Origin: Pseudomonadota bacterium
GTDB taxonomy: Bacteria; Pseudomonadota; Alphaproteobacteria; Rhizobiales; Rhizobiaceae
Assembly: GCA_023393575.1 (NCBI GenBank)
Contig: JAEWKX010000268.1
Coordinates: forward strand, 1-6,479
Length of the DNA: 6,479 nucleotides
Direction: 5' to 3'
The translations under genes were made by a program, and so were the position numbers. The notes beneath the pieces were generated by a model. It ran no database searches. It had not been told where the DNA came from and saw only the letters and a list, made by a program, of their open reading frames with translations. Shown here piece after piece: positions 6,176-6,479 of this stretch. Numbering within the stretch: position 1 is the stretch's first letter; each line of letters begins with the position of its first letter.

Positions 6176-6479
6176 TCAACTGCGTCCGAACAGCCGCTCG
6201 ATGTCGGCCAGCTTCAGTTCGATATAGGTGGGCCGGCCGTGATTGCACTGCCCGGAGCCCGGCGTGTCTTCCATCTGCCGCAGGAGGCCATTCATCTCCT
6301 CCGGCCGCAGTCGCCGGCCGGAACGGACGGAGCCGTGGCAGGCCATCGTGGCCGCGACGCTTTCGAGCCTGTTGCGCAAACCGCCGGCAGTGTTCCATTC
6401 GGCGATCTCGTCGGCAAGGTCGCGCACCAGCGAACCCGCGTCGATCTCGCCCAGCATCGCGGGCGTTTCGCGCACCGCC
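6176..6479 (-). CDS. mutL: DNA mismatch repair protein MutL, C-terminal part (5' end outside window)
   Basis: About 101 codons of the MutL C-terminal dimerisation domain, open at the right window edge; the true start lies beyond it. The GTG at 6475 is only an internal Val (AVRETPAML). [12 protein letters not shown] (plus coordinates about 6308-6343) and CNHGRP (6230-6247), then [17 protein letters not shown] to the stop, match the conserved C-terminal motifs of endonuclease-type MutL, which E. coli MutL lacks. Such MutL proteins nick the strand to be repaired after MutS binds a mismatch, which suits bacteria without MutH. The DQHAxxE metal motif would lie upstream and cannot be seen, so nuclease activity is inferred. 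The reading frame is intact. The DUF2093 gene follows on the same strand. Confidence 0.95.
   Translation of the reverse strand, partial: AVRETPAMLGEIDAGSLVRDLADEIAEWNTAGGLRNRLESVAATMACHGSVRSGRRLRPEEMNGLLRQMEDTPGSGQCNHGRPTYIELKLADIERLFGRS

Overview
This window looks like chromosomal core sequence of a Rhizobiaceae-type alphaproteobacterium (Rhizobium, Agrobacterium, Sinorhizobium or Shinella relatives). It is GC-rich with dense genes, and it carries a pmbA/tldE - inositol-phosphatase-family - DUF4170 - waaA - lpxK set facing DUF2093 and mutL. The LpxK N-terminus ([10 protein letters not shown]) and the small DUF4170 and DUF2093 proteins also suggest this group. The assignment rests on protein recognition and gene order, not on a search.

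Layout, plus strand: a TldE/PmbA-type protease-like protein (76-1422); an inositol monophosphatase/CysQ-family phosphatase 4 nt downstream (1427-2233); a DUF4170 protein (2292-2534); a 167-nt intergenic region with a candidate promoter and a terminator-like hairpin; the Kdo transferase waaA (2702-4021); a HAD phosphatase overlapping the waaA stop by 4 nt (4018-4734); and the lipid A 4'-kinase lpxK (4830-5873). Minus strand, convergent: the 3' end of mutL (6176 to beyond the window end), then a DUF2093 protein (5884-6114), whose stop lies 10 nt from the lpxK stop.

The clearest functional unit is waaA-HAD-lpxK. LpxK makes lipid IVA by 4'-phosphorylating the tetraacyldisaccharide-1-phosphate, and WaaA then adds Kdo to lipid IVA, so two neighbouring inner-membrane steps of Kdo-lipid A synthesis are encoded together. 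The HAD protein lies between them and is probably translationally coupled to waaA; its substrate is unknown. The first three genes are co-directional and may form a separate transcription unit, divided from waaA by the signals at about 2612-2662. mutL and DUF2093 form an opposing unit.

I see no mobile element, CRISPR array, RNA gene, frameshift or sign of transfer, and no obviously new multi-gene system. The most interesting points are the overlapping promoter/terminator signals before waaA, the unassigned HAD phosphatase in the lipid A operon, two replaced histidines in WaaA motifs, and the inverted repeat that holds both convergent stop codons.
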